Shown: positions 52,085-62,697, counted from the first letter of the stretch. The stretch: 64,000 bases of DNA from Leishmania panamensis (GCF_000755165.1 NC_025884.1:385156-449155); one strand, 5' to 3'. Notes: a model not told the origin generated them from the letters alone. A program made the numbers and translations.

Positions 52085-53032
52085 GGCTACAGCGATTCTT
52101 CAGTGAGTAGAGCAGAATAAGGGAAATAGGTGGTGCGTGGCTAAGTGAGTGATAAAGAATCTGCGTCGCCAACAGAAGTAAGAAGTGGTGAGAGAAATCA
52201 AGAAGCTGCAGTACCAAGGTGTTGCTTGGTAGCCCATGTTGTTGACAAATCCATCTGTGCCGAGGATACGATATATCAGCTACAGACATTGCACAGAAGA
52301 GCTTGAGCCTACACGGATACAAACCAGACCAAGGCAGCGCGGGCCTTAATACAATCACCTGTGGCCCAGGTATGTGCCTCAAACCGTATGAATATCTGAC
52401 AGCGATTTGTACACCTCTCCGCTACACGTGTTTTTTTTGTTGCTGGACTATCTGTATACTGGGCTTCATTGTATTAAGAGTTACCAGAATAAACTTGTTT
52501 CAATGAGATCAACAACGCAAGTCTTCCAAGTACACCTTCTTCAACGCGCCTATTCTTCTGCCGCACAACACGCGAGCTGAAACTCCCCCTTCTACGGTTG
52601 CCTGACGCCTGCTACACACTCTAGCCACCCCCGCCCCGCAGGTCCCCACATGGCGCCTCCCTTGGGGTGTCTCGGGCTCCCAAGCAGTGGGCAGCGAGGG
52701 CGCCGGGCGAGATAGGTGCGAGTCGTGCGGACACTCTGCTTGTCGCATGAGTGGCGCAAGCGTTGCCACAGCTGCAGGGCGCACCGACGCGACGCTATCC
52801 ACAGCCTCGTCGCCGACACCAGTGGCGATGAGTCACTCTGACCCCCGCGCTGGAGGCACTGGGCCCTGTCACCGCTGGGCTGCTTCCGATGGTAGCAGGG
52901 GAAGGGGCTGCCTGGGCTCCCCACGCAGAGTGGGGGTGCTGGACCCTGAGATGCCATGCGTTGAGATGTCCCCCTGGCCATCAGAGGAATAGGCGATGCA
53001 AAAACAAACGAGCAACAAAAAAGTGCACTCCT
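52085..53032. other. Intergenic region containing SIDER-like copy C
   Basis: The stretch from 52085 to about 52610 is AT-rich mixed sequence, the leader of prefoldin 6. 52614-52980 is the repeat, and the last 52 bases lead to the SDS22 stop. No gene seen. Confidence 0.65.
52614..52980 (+). repeat. SIDER-like dispersed repeat, copy C (direct partner of copy D)
   Basis: 367 bp from ACACACTCTAGCCACCC to GATGTCCCCCTGGCCA. It is nearly identical to 55784-56165 in the same orientation, apart from a few substitutions and one block near the 3' end where copy D is about 15 bases longer. It is more distantly related to copies A and B. It begins 53 bases beyond the SDS22 stop codon and so sits in that gene's 3' UTR, read antisense to the plus-strand orientation given here. 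Confidence 0.75.
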
Positions 53033-54223
53033 CTACGATGCTCTTCGTTGAATCAAGCGATCGGCCTCCAGGTTGTTTTTGTTGAGAACTGGCCACGAGT
53101 CAATCTGGGTCACAAATGGCAGGTTCATATAAACCTTATCCCGATAGCGCTTATCTTGCTCGATAGGGTTGCGCTCCACGTAAATGGTGCGGAGTGTATT
53201 AGCAAACCCGCAGAACTTTTTGACCTCTCCCCAGTCGTTGATGTTTCCGTCAGTCAACCAAAACTCTTCCAGTTCAGGCATATTGATGGGGTTTATGACA
53301 GTTTCGTTGATTGTAGCTATGGGATTGAAGCTGAGATCCAGCAGGTGAAGGGAGTGCAGGGGCAGGTTCTCGATGGTGCTAATGCCGTTTTCTGACAGAT
53401 AAAGCTCCACGAGATGTGGGTTGCAGCCTTCCTTGAATGCTTCTTCTGTAATGGAGGTCAACCGATTTGCCTGAAGGCTAAGTTTCTGCAGCTCGCGAAG
53501 GCTGTGGAGGGAGTCACCAATACTATGGATCTTGTTTTTGCCGAGCCACAGACTCTGTAAGGACCGCAGGTTAGCCAACCCAGATCCAATTTCACGAATG
53601 CGGTTGCCACCGAGTTCGAGAAGCTCCAGATGAACGAAGCTGTCGAGCCCTTCGATCACTTTGATTTTGTTTTCAACCAGATAGAGCTCCTTAAGTGTCG
53701 AGCCTAACGAACCTAAGCCCGTTATTCTGCGTAGCTGATTGTAACTCAAATCAAGCTTGGTGAGAGAGTAGAATGCTTGTGGAACCGACTGCTTCAAAAG
53801 AGATCCACTTTCGGGGTCTGGTACCATTGCTGAGTCGAAAAAGTCCCGCACCTTCCTGATCTTGTTGTCAAACAGATCTAGTTCAGTAAGCCGCCCGGCC
53901 AAGTGCTGCGGAAAAGCAGAGAGCTCATGAATGAGGTTTTTGCGCAGAGAGAGAATCTTACACTCGGTGAGCTGATTAAGGTCGAGCTCGTCGAGAGTGA
54001 AGAGTCGAATATTGGCAATTTCCACCTCGGTGCTTTTAGCATTAATTGTTAGTTGCTCCGATGCGTGCTTCATGCTCTCGTTGTGCTGCAGTGGCACTTC
54101 TTGTTCATCGTCACTGTCGCTGTTAGACTTTGCTGGTACAGGGGCTGGGGGAGGCGCGGCAGCGGCTTGAAGAATTCTTTCTCTCAATCGCGCCTTCTTC
54201 TCCTCGTCCAGATTGGCGAACAT
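53033..54223 (-). CDS. SDS22-type leucine-rich repeat protein (protein phosphatase 1 regulatory subunit 7)
   Basis: 396 residues from the ATG at 54223. SDS22 binds protein phosphatase 1 and controls its maturation and mitotic activity. The N-terminus is charged and Pro/Ala-rich (about 1-65). About eleven SDS22-class LRRs of 21-23 residues follow. They include RLTELDLFDNKIRKV, SLTKLDLSYNQLRRITGLGSL, TLKELYLVENKIKVIEGLDSF, HLELLELGGNRIREI, SLQSLWLGKNKIHSI and HLVELYLSENGISTIENL. An LRR-cap-like C-terminal segment ends the protein (TIYVERNPI, then MNLPFVTQIDSWPVL). The repeat length and consensus are those of SDS22. Some trypanosomatids have several SDS22-like LRR proteins, so one-to-one orthology is likely but not proven. 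It is the first gene of the leftward array. Confidence 0.88.
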   Translation of the reverse strand: MFANLDEEKKARLRERILQAAAAPPPAPVPAKSNSDSDDEQEVPLQHNESMKHASEQLTINAKSTEVEIANIRLFTLDELDLNQLTECKILSLRKNLIHELSAFPQHLAGRLTELDLFDNKIRKVRDFFDSAMVPDPESGSLLKQSVPQAFYSLTKLDLSYNQLRRITGLGSLGSTLKELYLVENKIKVIEGLDSFVHLELLELGGNRIREIGSGLANLRSLQSLWLGKNKIHSIGDSLHSLRELQKLSLQANRLTSITEEAFKEGCNPHLVELYLSENGISTIENLPLHSLHLLDLSFNPIATINETVINPINMPELEEFWLTDGNINDWGEVKKFCGFANTLRTIYVERNPIEQDKRYRDKVYMNLPFVTQIDSWPVLNKNNLEADRLIQRRAS

Positions 54224-55092
54224 GAGTCTAGGAGGCTGTGGGTGAGTACGGAAGTGCTGATGAATTGAGACGAAAACTAAGGGAAACATTAAGAAAAAAA
54301 AACAGAGTGTTAGTTATGGAACAAGTGACGCTGCCGAAGCAACGGAGAAGGAACGTACAGGAGAACTACATTTTTTCTGAAGCAATGATTGGGGTACTGT
54401 GTAAAAAAGGCACCCGTGATGCTGGACTTTCAAAGCAGAAGAAACGCCACATCTGCCCTGAAAAACACTTCCGCTAGCATCTACAATCAGTCTGCTCCAT
54501 TTTTGACTTTTAGTATAGGCCCGCCGTTAGCCACTATTGTGACACAGCAGGGTTGGCCACCGATACCGGTAGAGAAAACTCTCTAGCCTGCAAAGGTGCT
54601 TTGTTCACACTCAAGCGAACATTTGCTCGACAAGGAAGCGCCTTTTTTTTTTGGACAAACTGGAAAAGGAGGAGAGGGAGGAAAATGCTCCCATGTACTC
54701 AGCAGCGTGGTGGGGAATTGAAGTTCGGTGTTTTTTTTTTTACAGAGAGTGTGTGCCTCAAAAGATCTTCGTCAACCCCCTTTACTTTCTCGCAACCCAG
54801 TGGTATCAAGTCAACAAACTCCAACCGCTGCTTCAGTTGGAAGAGGGCCTTGCGGTCCGCTGTGTCCTATTTAAACATGGTTATTCATCAGGCAGTTGTA
54901 TTTGTCTCTATACGCTGTCATGCATTCAGATTGAATATTGGACATTAGTCCCCTTTGTTTTAGCAAGCACAACTTCGCACATTACACGGGCAACACTGCT
55001 CAGACGCATCTTTCCCTTTCATCAACTATAGTGGAGAGCTGCTCAATGATAAGCATGCAACGTATCTTCTGTAATGCAGGTTTTTCAAACTA

Positions 55093-55422
55093 TCAAGCAA
55101 GGCTATGCTTTCCTTTTCTGCAGGCCAGTCTTGAGAAATCGATGACCAAGCTTTGAAAAACCCCTTTATCTTGTTGTATTATGTACAGAGGTTTATTGCC
55201 TTGGTATTTGATTGAAAGCATCTCACCCTTATGTGTGAGAAGTGCGCTTGGTCTTTCAAAAAACATCCCCGATATTTTGAAGTTGTTATCTTTTTCATAT
55301 CCTCTGTACATCAGCACCTGATAGTACAGATCCTTTTTTACTTTGTTGGATAGTTTTGCGATTTCTAGATTAGCGTTGGGCTTGCACTTTCTAACAAAAG
55401 CTGGTAATAGTGCACAGTTCAT
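55093..55422 (-). CDS. Doubtful 109-aa AT-rich reading frame in dSSR2
   Basis: ATG at 55422, stop at 55093. The predicted protein is rich in Lys, Leu, Tyr and Phe (for example VKKDLYYQVLMYRGYEKDNN) and, unlike other shadows here, has a balanced composition. It has no recognised motif, no strong acceptor context, and a base composition unlike the neighbouring genes. It might be a fragment of a decayed gene or chance. Confidence 0.2.
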   Translation of the reverse strand: MNCALLPAFVRKCKPNANLEIAKLSNKVKKDLYYQVLMYRGYEKDNNFKISGMFFERPSALLTHKGEMLSIKYQGNKPLYIIQQDKGVFQSLVIDFSRLACRKGKHSLA

Positions 55423-55783
55423 GTTCGTCACTTTTGCGTGGACAAAACTAGCCCTCTTTCAGTGACCACTACTTGCTGGCTGGATAGCAGCTTACGTTAT
55501 AAGTTGGGCAACATTTAGTTGTTCACTGCATTTAACAACATGCAGGCTCTTCTGCACTTGGCTGATTTAGAGAATCAACGTGATGTGAAGGCTGATGCTG
55601 ATATCCAAAGCTAAAAGCTTCACGCTTTTGGAACAGTTCAGCTGAAAGTTCAAAGAAAGGTTTGCCTCGAGACATTTTTTGTTCCATCCCGTCCAATCTG
55701 TAACGCAACATGGGCCACAGTCCGCTCTTCACGACCTGCCGCGTGCTATGAAGCGGCGCCAGGCAGGTGCTTCGGCCCCCGCC

Positions 55784-56165
55784 ACACACTCTAGCCACCC
55801 CCGCCCCGCAGGTCCCCACATGGCGCCTCCCTTGGGGTGTCTCGGGCTCCCAAGCAGTGGGCAGCGAGGGCGCCGGGCGAGATAGGTGCGAGTCGTGCGG
55901 ACACTCTGCTTGTCGCATGAGTGGCGCAAGCGTTGCCACAGCTGCAGGGCGCACCGACGCGACGCTATCCACAGCCTCGTCGCCGACACCAGTGGCGATG
56001 AGTCACTCTGACCCCCGCGCTGGAGGCACTGGGCTCTGTCACCGCTGGGCTGCTTCCGATGGTAGCAGGGGAAGGGGCTGCCTGGGCTCCCCACGCAGTG
56101 TGTGCGGGAGGGGGGGGGGAGTGCTGGACCCTGAGATGCCATGCGTTGAGATGTCCCCCTGGTCA
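55784..56165 (+). repeat. SIDER-like dispersed repeat, copy D (direct partner of copy C)
   Basis: 382 bp, same orientation as 52614-52980 at an offset of 3170 bases, with few substitutions. The block after CTCCCCACGCAG is longer here and includes a G-run (56111-56119). Copy D lies inside dSSR2, just as copy A lies inside dSSR1. Confidence 0.75.
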
Positions 56166-56427
56166 TTCGGGGGTTACTGGGCTGAGTGAAAAGGGAATGG
56201 AGAATGGTTTGTTTCGAACTTAACAGCCACGCCGATTCACCTTGTGATGCCAACTTTCCACTTTCTCCACGCCTTTCTCTTCTCTCCGGCCTATCAACTG
56301 TGCTTGCTCAGCCAATTATTTACTGCATACGTACACCCATTCAAAAGCACGTCAACTACTCTATTTTTATTTTTGTTTTTGAATCTGAACTTATTGTACT
56401 GTCAGTCCTTTCACATTCTACTGCGCA

Positions 56428-56428
56428 G
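56428..56428 (+). promoter_or_regulatory. Predicted spliced-leader acceptor for the surface antigen gene
   Basis: A pyrimidine-rich stretch (CAGTCCTTTCACATTCTACTG) leads to GCAG at 56425-56428, 50 bases before the ATG at 56479. Confidence 0.4.
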
Positions 56429-56478
56429 TTCGTGCCGTTTTCCATCGCTTGACAACTTCACTCCATTTTTACCTAACA

Positions 56479-57333
56479 ATGGGCTTCTCACTGTTGTCCA
56501 TTATTGGGGTGGCTGTCGTAACTCTTCTCCTTGTCGTAGCTGCGCCAAGCTGTGCAGACTCCATTATTGTCAATGAGGCCACTCGAGCATGGCTGAATAT
56601 GTGGGTTGACGCTATTCCAAACCTGCAGATCATTTGGATGAACCCGAACATTTGCTCTCGCTCTGGTATCGAGTGCGTCTCAGCCACCAACTCCATCAAC
56701 ATCCGTCTGGATGCCGTGACATCTGCTGGCTTCAACTTCATCGGTACCCTACCGGAGGTGAGCCACTCCATCGACGGTAGTCAGCTTCAGATCACCAGTG
56801 TCTCTGTCAGCGGTAAGACTCGCTTTACCGGTACCATCCCTGCATCGTGGGCGCGCATCACCCGCCTTACTAGCCTGGATTTCAGCAGGACTCGAATGAG
56901 TGGCCGAATTCCTGATAGTCTCGGCAACCTCCCCAACCTGGTATCTATCAATTTCGCAAACGCATACTTCTGTTACGGTCTTCCCAACTGGAATGCTTCT
57001 GGCTTGCCGATGCTTACACAGGCCACATTTGCAAATAACAACATGCGCGGCCCGTTTGCCTCCTCCTGGTCCACTTTCCCCGCTTCCATGTCTCTGGACA
57101 TCACTGGCAACAAGCTCTGCGGGTGTATGCCTAAATCGTGGGAGTCCAAACCGAACCTGGTGGCTGCTGCCAAGGCTATGGATCCTGGCACGGCTTCCGG
57201 CTGCTTTCGCTCTTGCAACTCCGCTTCCCTGTCGTATTGCCCTGCCCCACCCACTGCCAACGGCGCGCAAATGATCACGATGAGCATGACTATGATTATT
57301 ATGGTTGTCGCTGTCATTTCTTTGGTATTCTAA
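56479..57333 (+). CDS. PSA/GP46-like surface antigen with LRRs and predicted GPI anchor
   Basis: 284 residues. The true start is the ATG at 56479. The promastigote surface antigens (PSA-2/GP46) of Leishmania are GPI-anchored LRR glycoproteins linked to complement resistance and macrophage attachment. A signal peptide is clear (about 1-26, LLSIIGVAVVTLLLVVAAPSCA). The N-cap has conserved Cys (NICSRSGIEC near 62-71). Plant-type LRR cores follow: LTSLDFSRTRMSGRIPDSLG, LVSINFANAYF, LTQATFANNNMRGPF and SLDITGNKLCGCMP. A short Cys-rich cap (CFRSCNSASLSYCP) is followed by a hydrophobic tail after NGA, a GPI-attachment signal. It lacks the long Thr/Ser/Pro-rich stalk and has only a few LRRs, so it is a short member of the family. 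Confidence 0.9.
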   Translation: MGFSLLSIIGVAVVTLLLVVAAPSCADSIIVNEATRAWLNMWVDAIPNLQIIWMNPNICSRSGIECVSATNSINIRLDAVTSAGFNFIGTLPEVSHSIDGSQLQITSVSVSGKTRFTGTIPASWARITRLTSLDFSRTRMSGRIPDSLGNLPNLVSINFANAYFCYGLPNWNASGLPMLTQATFANNNMRGPFASSWSTFPASMSLDITGNKLCGCMPKSWESKPNLVAAAKAMDPGTASGCFRSCNSASLSYCPAPPTANGAQMITMSMTMIIMVVAVISLVF

Positions 57334-59104
57334 GGACAGGAGGCGGGTTATGTGACTGAACACAGCTTGATACCTTTTGCGTTGTGCTGTGAATTTTGTA
57401 TGGTTTGAGTTATACATTTTTTCACCCTTTCCCCACAAAAAGGATATTTCTGCAGTTACATTTTACTTTTAAGAAATTAGTCATACGTCAAAAATTTTTC
57501 TCTTTCTCAGCGTCACTTTTGTTGTCTATACAAGAAGGAAGAGTGCGTTGACATACATGGTACAGTTGGGCAAATGAGTGCAGAAAGTGCGAGATACTCT
57601 TAAAGTTATTGCGCACTGTATTCGTCTCCACTGTCGCTGCGCATGATGTGTGCCTCTACGTTGTTTAACTTTATGTGTATACATCAAAACTGAAATAAGC
57701 AAACAAACACGCACAAATGCCATGTACTGTGACTAAGTGAAACGGCAAAATATGAAAAAAATCAAAACAGAAAAGTAAAGATGAAGAAGAAGGTGAGAGG
57801 AAAAAAGTGAGAGGAAGAAATAAAATAAAATCACATCTTGGTTGTATTCTAGCTGCACGCTTTTCATTGTCTGTGAATTTCTTCTATACCTCCTTTTCTA
57901 TGCGATTGGAGGGTTATTGTCTGCGATGCTTCCATCCAAACTTTTCGCTCATGTTTTGTGACCTTTCTTTTCGAGTTTAGTTTTGTAAGCTTTGTTTTTA
58001 CTAATTTTTGCGATAGCATTTTTTCAAGCCGTGAAAAACGAAGTAAGTGCAACAGACCAATGTAGGCAGTTAAGCGCTTTGAAAAAAAAAAACGAAAAGT
58101 ATAATTTATATTTTCTTCTTTCGCATTCGCTGTCTTTTGTGAACTAGGGCTTTTCTTTTCGCTTTTCTCCTACTTTCGCTTCCTTTTCCTCCTTTCGTCT
58201 TTCCTTCTCAATATATCGGTAGATTTACATCTTTTTTCCGACTGTGTATGTGTCTTACGGCGATTTACCACCTTCATCAATTTTGCATGCCTGTCCTCAT
58301 AAAACCATATCCGTCTACACTTTCGCCTTTGTTCCTTTGTTTTCATTAGGTGCTTGGTGGACGGAAAGCTATAAAGCAGCAAACAAAAGTCGAGCTACTT
58401 TAAGCGCGTTTGGTATGACGAACCCACTCACCTTTTCAGTCTCCAGGATGGAGGGTATCATGGAAGTTACGAGGCAAAATGAGCGCAAGAATATAATTGC
58501 AGCTACGAAGATACCATTATTTTTTTTGAGGGCTAAGGCTGGCCTGGGTGAATGAAGGAAAGGAAAAGAGCAAATGGTATGGATCTGATTTCACTTTTTT
58601 TCTCGCCATATATATTTATATATTTATTTATTCATTCATTCGTTCATTTATTGATATATATATTTATTTATTCATTCGTTCATATATTTATATATTTATT
58701 TATTTATTTTGTCTCTTTCCATCGTTATCACCTCCCTCCTCTTTTCTTTCGCTCCCCCTCTTCGTTTTTCCTCATTTTTCTTACCATTGTCTGTATTTTC
58801 AACCTCCCATGTGATTAAATATTTCTCCCTTCCCCCCTCCTTATTTCTGTTATGCTCGATGCTTCAATCATTCCTGATTACTATTTTTCTCCGGTTCTTC
58901 TCCGCTTGCTAGTTTCCTTTCTACGGCAATGCTGAGGTGGAGTAGCGCCCGTATCGGAGGAAAGGAGCAGAAAGAAGCAGATTTTCTTTGCTGAGCGTTT
59001 CCATGTGTATACAGTCCTTTCGTGCCTTTTAGCGCGCTTCCATTTGCTTTACGCGTACATGCAGGTGTCTGAATCGACATGTTCTCACTCCTTTTTTCGT
59101 TATT
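57334..59104. other. AT-rich region downstream of the surface antigen gene
   Basis: 1.8 kb notably richer in A and T than the rest. It contains an A-run (58081-58092), and TATT/CATT-type repeats at 58610-58710. No gene is supported: minus-strand frames here are Lys/Arg-rich translations of T-rich DNA. It is probably the antigen's 3' UTR and spacer. Confidence 0.6.
58610..58711. repeat. ATTT/TATA/ATTC-type AT-rich repeat tract
   Basis: About 100 bases made of TATATATTTA, TTTATTTATTCATTC and GTTCATTTATTG-like units, repeated twice in similar order. Confidence 0.75.
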
Positions 59105-59188
59105 GTGTCTTTTTTCTTTAGTTCTTGCTGTATTACCATTGTAGTGCCCCTAGCCTCGTCAGAGATTCTGCCCTCGCTTGTTGTTGCT

Positions 59189-60256
59189 ATGAGGGAGACC
59201 GATCCAGTGTGGTGCCCAACATGCGACGTGAGATTCACGAATTCCTTGACGCTCAAAGCACACCGCATTCCGCATTATGGTTCTGCACGCCTTTGTCTGG
59301 TTACGCACATTCTCCTTGCGCTACATGGGCTTTCCCCCCAGATATCTATCGCTGCTCTCCATGCACTTCAGAACGACAGACTGGGAACTTTTTGCGCGCA
59401 GGCACATACTTATCCACGTGCCCCTTCCGCCTGGCACCCTCACTCCTGTCAAAGGTGTACTGGTTCAGAAGAGGGCGAAATGCCGCTTCTGCCACAGACA
59501 AATAGCAGCGTTCCGCCTGTCGTTATCCATGCGAGCGAGCCATCTAGACACGCTCCCCTGGAATCGATGGAAATGGGAGATGAAGACAGCGAATTTCTCA
59601 GATAACTGCTTCATCGTGAGGCAAGTTCCAGAAGCCAAAAGTGTGAGCACCGTGCGAATGCGCTGTGAACCATAGCTGGCATGCTGTGTCACACCCAAAC
59701 AAAGCATACAGAGATTGGAAGAGCCAAAGTGATGGATGGAAAGGGTGCGAAAAGATCTATACCAGCTAGCTCCAAGGAACATGCGCGCGAAACGTGCGGC
59801 ATCCCCCCTATCCAACCGGGTAGGCTGATGAGGCACAGATGCCGGAAGCATGACTAGAACACCCTGAATCACACAATTGCACCCTCCAGACTCTGATGCG
59901 ATGAGTCACAACACCATACTATGGAATGCAGTGTCTTGAAGCGACGGAGGACGATGCATGTCATACGGGCAGAGCACCGGGTCTTAGAGAGTCCTGACCT
60001 GCAGTTGGCCAACTTCCTCCTTGAACTAATCGAGCGTGCGCTTGCACTGCCCCCTCCTACCTGCACAACCGACGTCACATCTTCAGCCCTCAAGCAGGGC
60101 ACTGAACGCGGCTCGCATGGATCAAGGCATGCTGTCCACCCGAGTCTGGCGCTGATCGCGCAGCACGTATGGGAAGAAGGGGCGAGGAAGGGTGAGAATA
60201 GTCTGTTGGACGCATATCCCGATTTGACGGCAGGAATATTCATCCTAGACGACTAG
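59189..60256 (+). pseudogene. Decayed reading frame starting with a C2H2 zinc finger
   Basis: One frame from the ATG at 59189 to 60256 (356 codons) has only about four internal stops (at about 59603, 59666, 59849 and 59888), fewer than expected by chance at this base composition. Its longest open parts are 59189-59605 (138 aa) and 59921-60256 (111 aa, from its own ATG). The first encodes a perfect classical zinc finger near residues 9-28: WCPTCDVRFTNSLTLKAHRI then PH, spacing C-x2-C-x12-H-x3-H with the Phe and Leu core. The last part looks helical (LQLANFLLELIERAL). The finger could come from a retroelement or a host protein. Either part may still be a small live gene. Confidence 0.4.
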
Positions 60257-61564
60257 GATTCAGCAGTGGTGCCACAGAGGTAGGTGAGCTGTGGTTGTAT
60301 GCGTATGCCTGTTGGCTTGTTCACGGTGCAATTGATACACTGAGGAGCAGAAATAAAAATCTCTCTTGCTCTTGTTGAGTGTTTCCTTTGACGTGTCCTT
60401 TGCCCTCAGCTCTTTTTCCCTCCTCCACCTCATCTCTTCAGTGAGATCGCTTGCTCGAACTCTGTGCGTGTGTCAGCATCCTTTGAATCCCTGTTTCTCC
60501 CCCCTTTTCTAGCGGAATGCACTGGAGGCATTTTGGCAGCCTCCTGTGTCGTGTGCTAAACTTCCGTGCGTGTGTATTTGGTGTGGACGTCCATTTTGGG
60601 ACACCGAGTCGTGCTTGTGGGGCCACTTCTATGTATTGTATTTAGGGCTTTCCTTCTCTTCTGCGGCGCGAAAGAGATACTCGAGACGTCTTGCGACACC
60701 TCACCATACACACAAGGAGCATTCGTGTTCTCTTTTTCTACCCTCCTACTTTATGTGCCTCTCTCTCTCTCTCTCTTTCGTTTTGCTTTCTCTTGGGTCA
60801 TTTCTGTAACGTGCGTTGTGGCCTCGTGTGCGTGTGTGCGTGTCTTTGTGTCAAGACACACCATTTGATTTCTCTCAGTCTGTAGTTTGCCTTTCTCCTC
60901 TCCTCGGCTTCTCTCTCTCTCTCTTTCCCTCTGCCTTTCACAGTTTTCGCGAGTCTCTCTTCCCTTCGCTACCTCCCTGTACGCTTGGGTGTGCGACCAG
61001 GAGTGGGGCTTTTTGTTGCTTACCGTCCACCTGTGCGCTTTTCTTGCCTTTTAATTTATTCCCTTTTTGGCTCTTTTTTGTTTGTTTCGACTCCCGCGCA
61101 CATCATGCGGGTTGCCTGAGTGTGTGCATCTCTCTATGCTGGTGTGTGCTGGCGTCACCCCTCCCTCTCGTCATCCGTCTTTCCTCTCCTTGTTCTCAAG
61201 CCTTGCTACTGTTGTTGTTCCTCCTCCCCTCTCCGCCTCCCATCGCTATCCATGCGACAAGGGCGAAGGAGAGGGTGATGGCAAGGCACCGCCACTGCCG
61301 TCACCGACAAAGAGGAGCGCACATGCAGAAGGGATAGGCAGACCAAACAACAGCAAAATTAGAAAGCCAATCGAGGAGCGCACGATCATAAATGCGGAGG
61401 CAAGCGGGCAAGAAAGAGGAAAGAGTGACGGCTGGCGATGTGGTGCCGTGTGGCAGTACGGAATACCAGCGCAGGAAAGAATATGAAAAGAGAAAACAGC
61501 CTCGATCAACAACAGCGACGAGACACTGCTGCATCACCACGGACTGGGCGCATTTTGCCTCTCT

Positions 61565-61602
<38 letters not shown>

Positions 61603-62697
61603 GCACTGGGCAGGGCCGCTAGCCGAAAAAAACATATCGAGAACAATAAGCTCCTGGGGAAAGCGAAACGAAGGGCTGAAAGCGAAGGCGGCAGGAGGAG
61701 TTCGATATGACGATGACGGTGCTGCTGTTTTGATGGAGGGAACGAGTAGCGAGACGTACGGGTGAGAAGAGAAGGGGAAACTTCAGAGGGGAAGGATGGT
61801 GGAATGACGTAGCAGAGAGGAGAGGAGAAAAAGAAGAGGGCGACAGGAGGGGGGGGGGAGCGCATTCATCAATTATGAGATGACCAACTCTCTCTCCCTC
61901 GGTCCAGACTCACCCTCCTCCTTCCCTTTCTCCTTCATGATCGCATAGGTGCACAATATAGGTTCTCTCCAAACGCACAGACACACGTGTCCTCCCTCCC
62001 CTTCTGTTGATTACTTCTCCTTACCCACCCCCTTCGCGCGCTCTCTTCGACGCGGCGTGTTCTCTACGAAGGGTTGAAGTATCACAGTGCAGACCCGTGT
62101 GTGTGTGTTGTGGAAGCAAGTGGCAAAAGAGGTCGGTGGCAGCTGGGAGGACTTGAGCGCGTCGGCCAATGTGTAAATACCAGACAAGAGGGACGCCAGC
62201 GAAACACGCGCAGAAAAATAGCACACCTGATCAGAGAAAGAGCCGGAAAGAGACAGCAAAACACACATGAGGGTGCAGGGACACGTGTACTCTGTCCCCT
62301 GGCTCCTTGCGCACCTTACCCTTCGCACGTCCCAAACGTGATCTTCTGCCTCTCCTCCACCCGTCTTCCCTGATCGATCACACATCTCCACTTTACCTTT
62401 TCTCTCCCCCACAGCTACTTGCACGCTTACAAGTGCGCATCGGAAAACGAGGCCAATGCATGGCGCCATCGCCTCTTGGCTCGTCGGATGCCTTTGCCCT
62501 CTTGCCTCTTCATCTTTCTCCAAGAGGTTCCCCGCTAGTCTTTGACTAACTTCACATGACCACGCCCGCAGCGACTCACCAGTATAGCGCAGGTAAAATC
62601 CTCTACGTGCGATCTTCTTTTCCAAGTATTCTCGCGCCACTCTGCTCCCTCTCGTTCTCTGCCTTTGTACCGGCGCATTCGCCCTGCTCTCTGATGA
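60257..62697. other. Pyrimidine-rich region without genes
   Basis: 2.4 kb. 60360-61240 is C/T-rich on the plus strand (CT tracts at 60760-60780 and 60910-60930), typical of leaders in a rightward array. A CA tract lies at 61571-61601. 61620-61860 is purine-rich and 61880-62560 is mixed. No frame has gene-like composition. Confidence 0.55.
61571..61601. repeat. (CA)15 microsatellite
   Basis: Uninterrupted CA run of about 30 bases. Confidence 0.85.

Larger units (their letters stand above)
54224..56478. other. Divergent strand-switch region 2 (likely transcription start region)
   Basis: SDS22 runs left and the surface antigen runs right. 54224-55780 is AT-richer than most of the window, with T- and A-runs and no convincing gene apart from one doubtful small frame on the minus strand (55093-55422). 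55784-56165 is SIDER-like copy D. 56166-56478 is the T/C-rich leader of the surface antigen gene. Confidence 0.75.

Noticed and set aside
56449..56478. Earlier start for the surface antigen
   Set aside because: The codon at 56449 is TTG; the ATG at 56479 gives a proper signal peptide.
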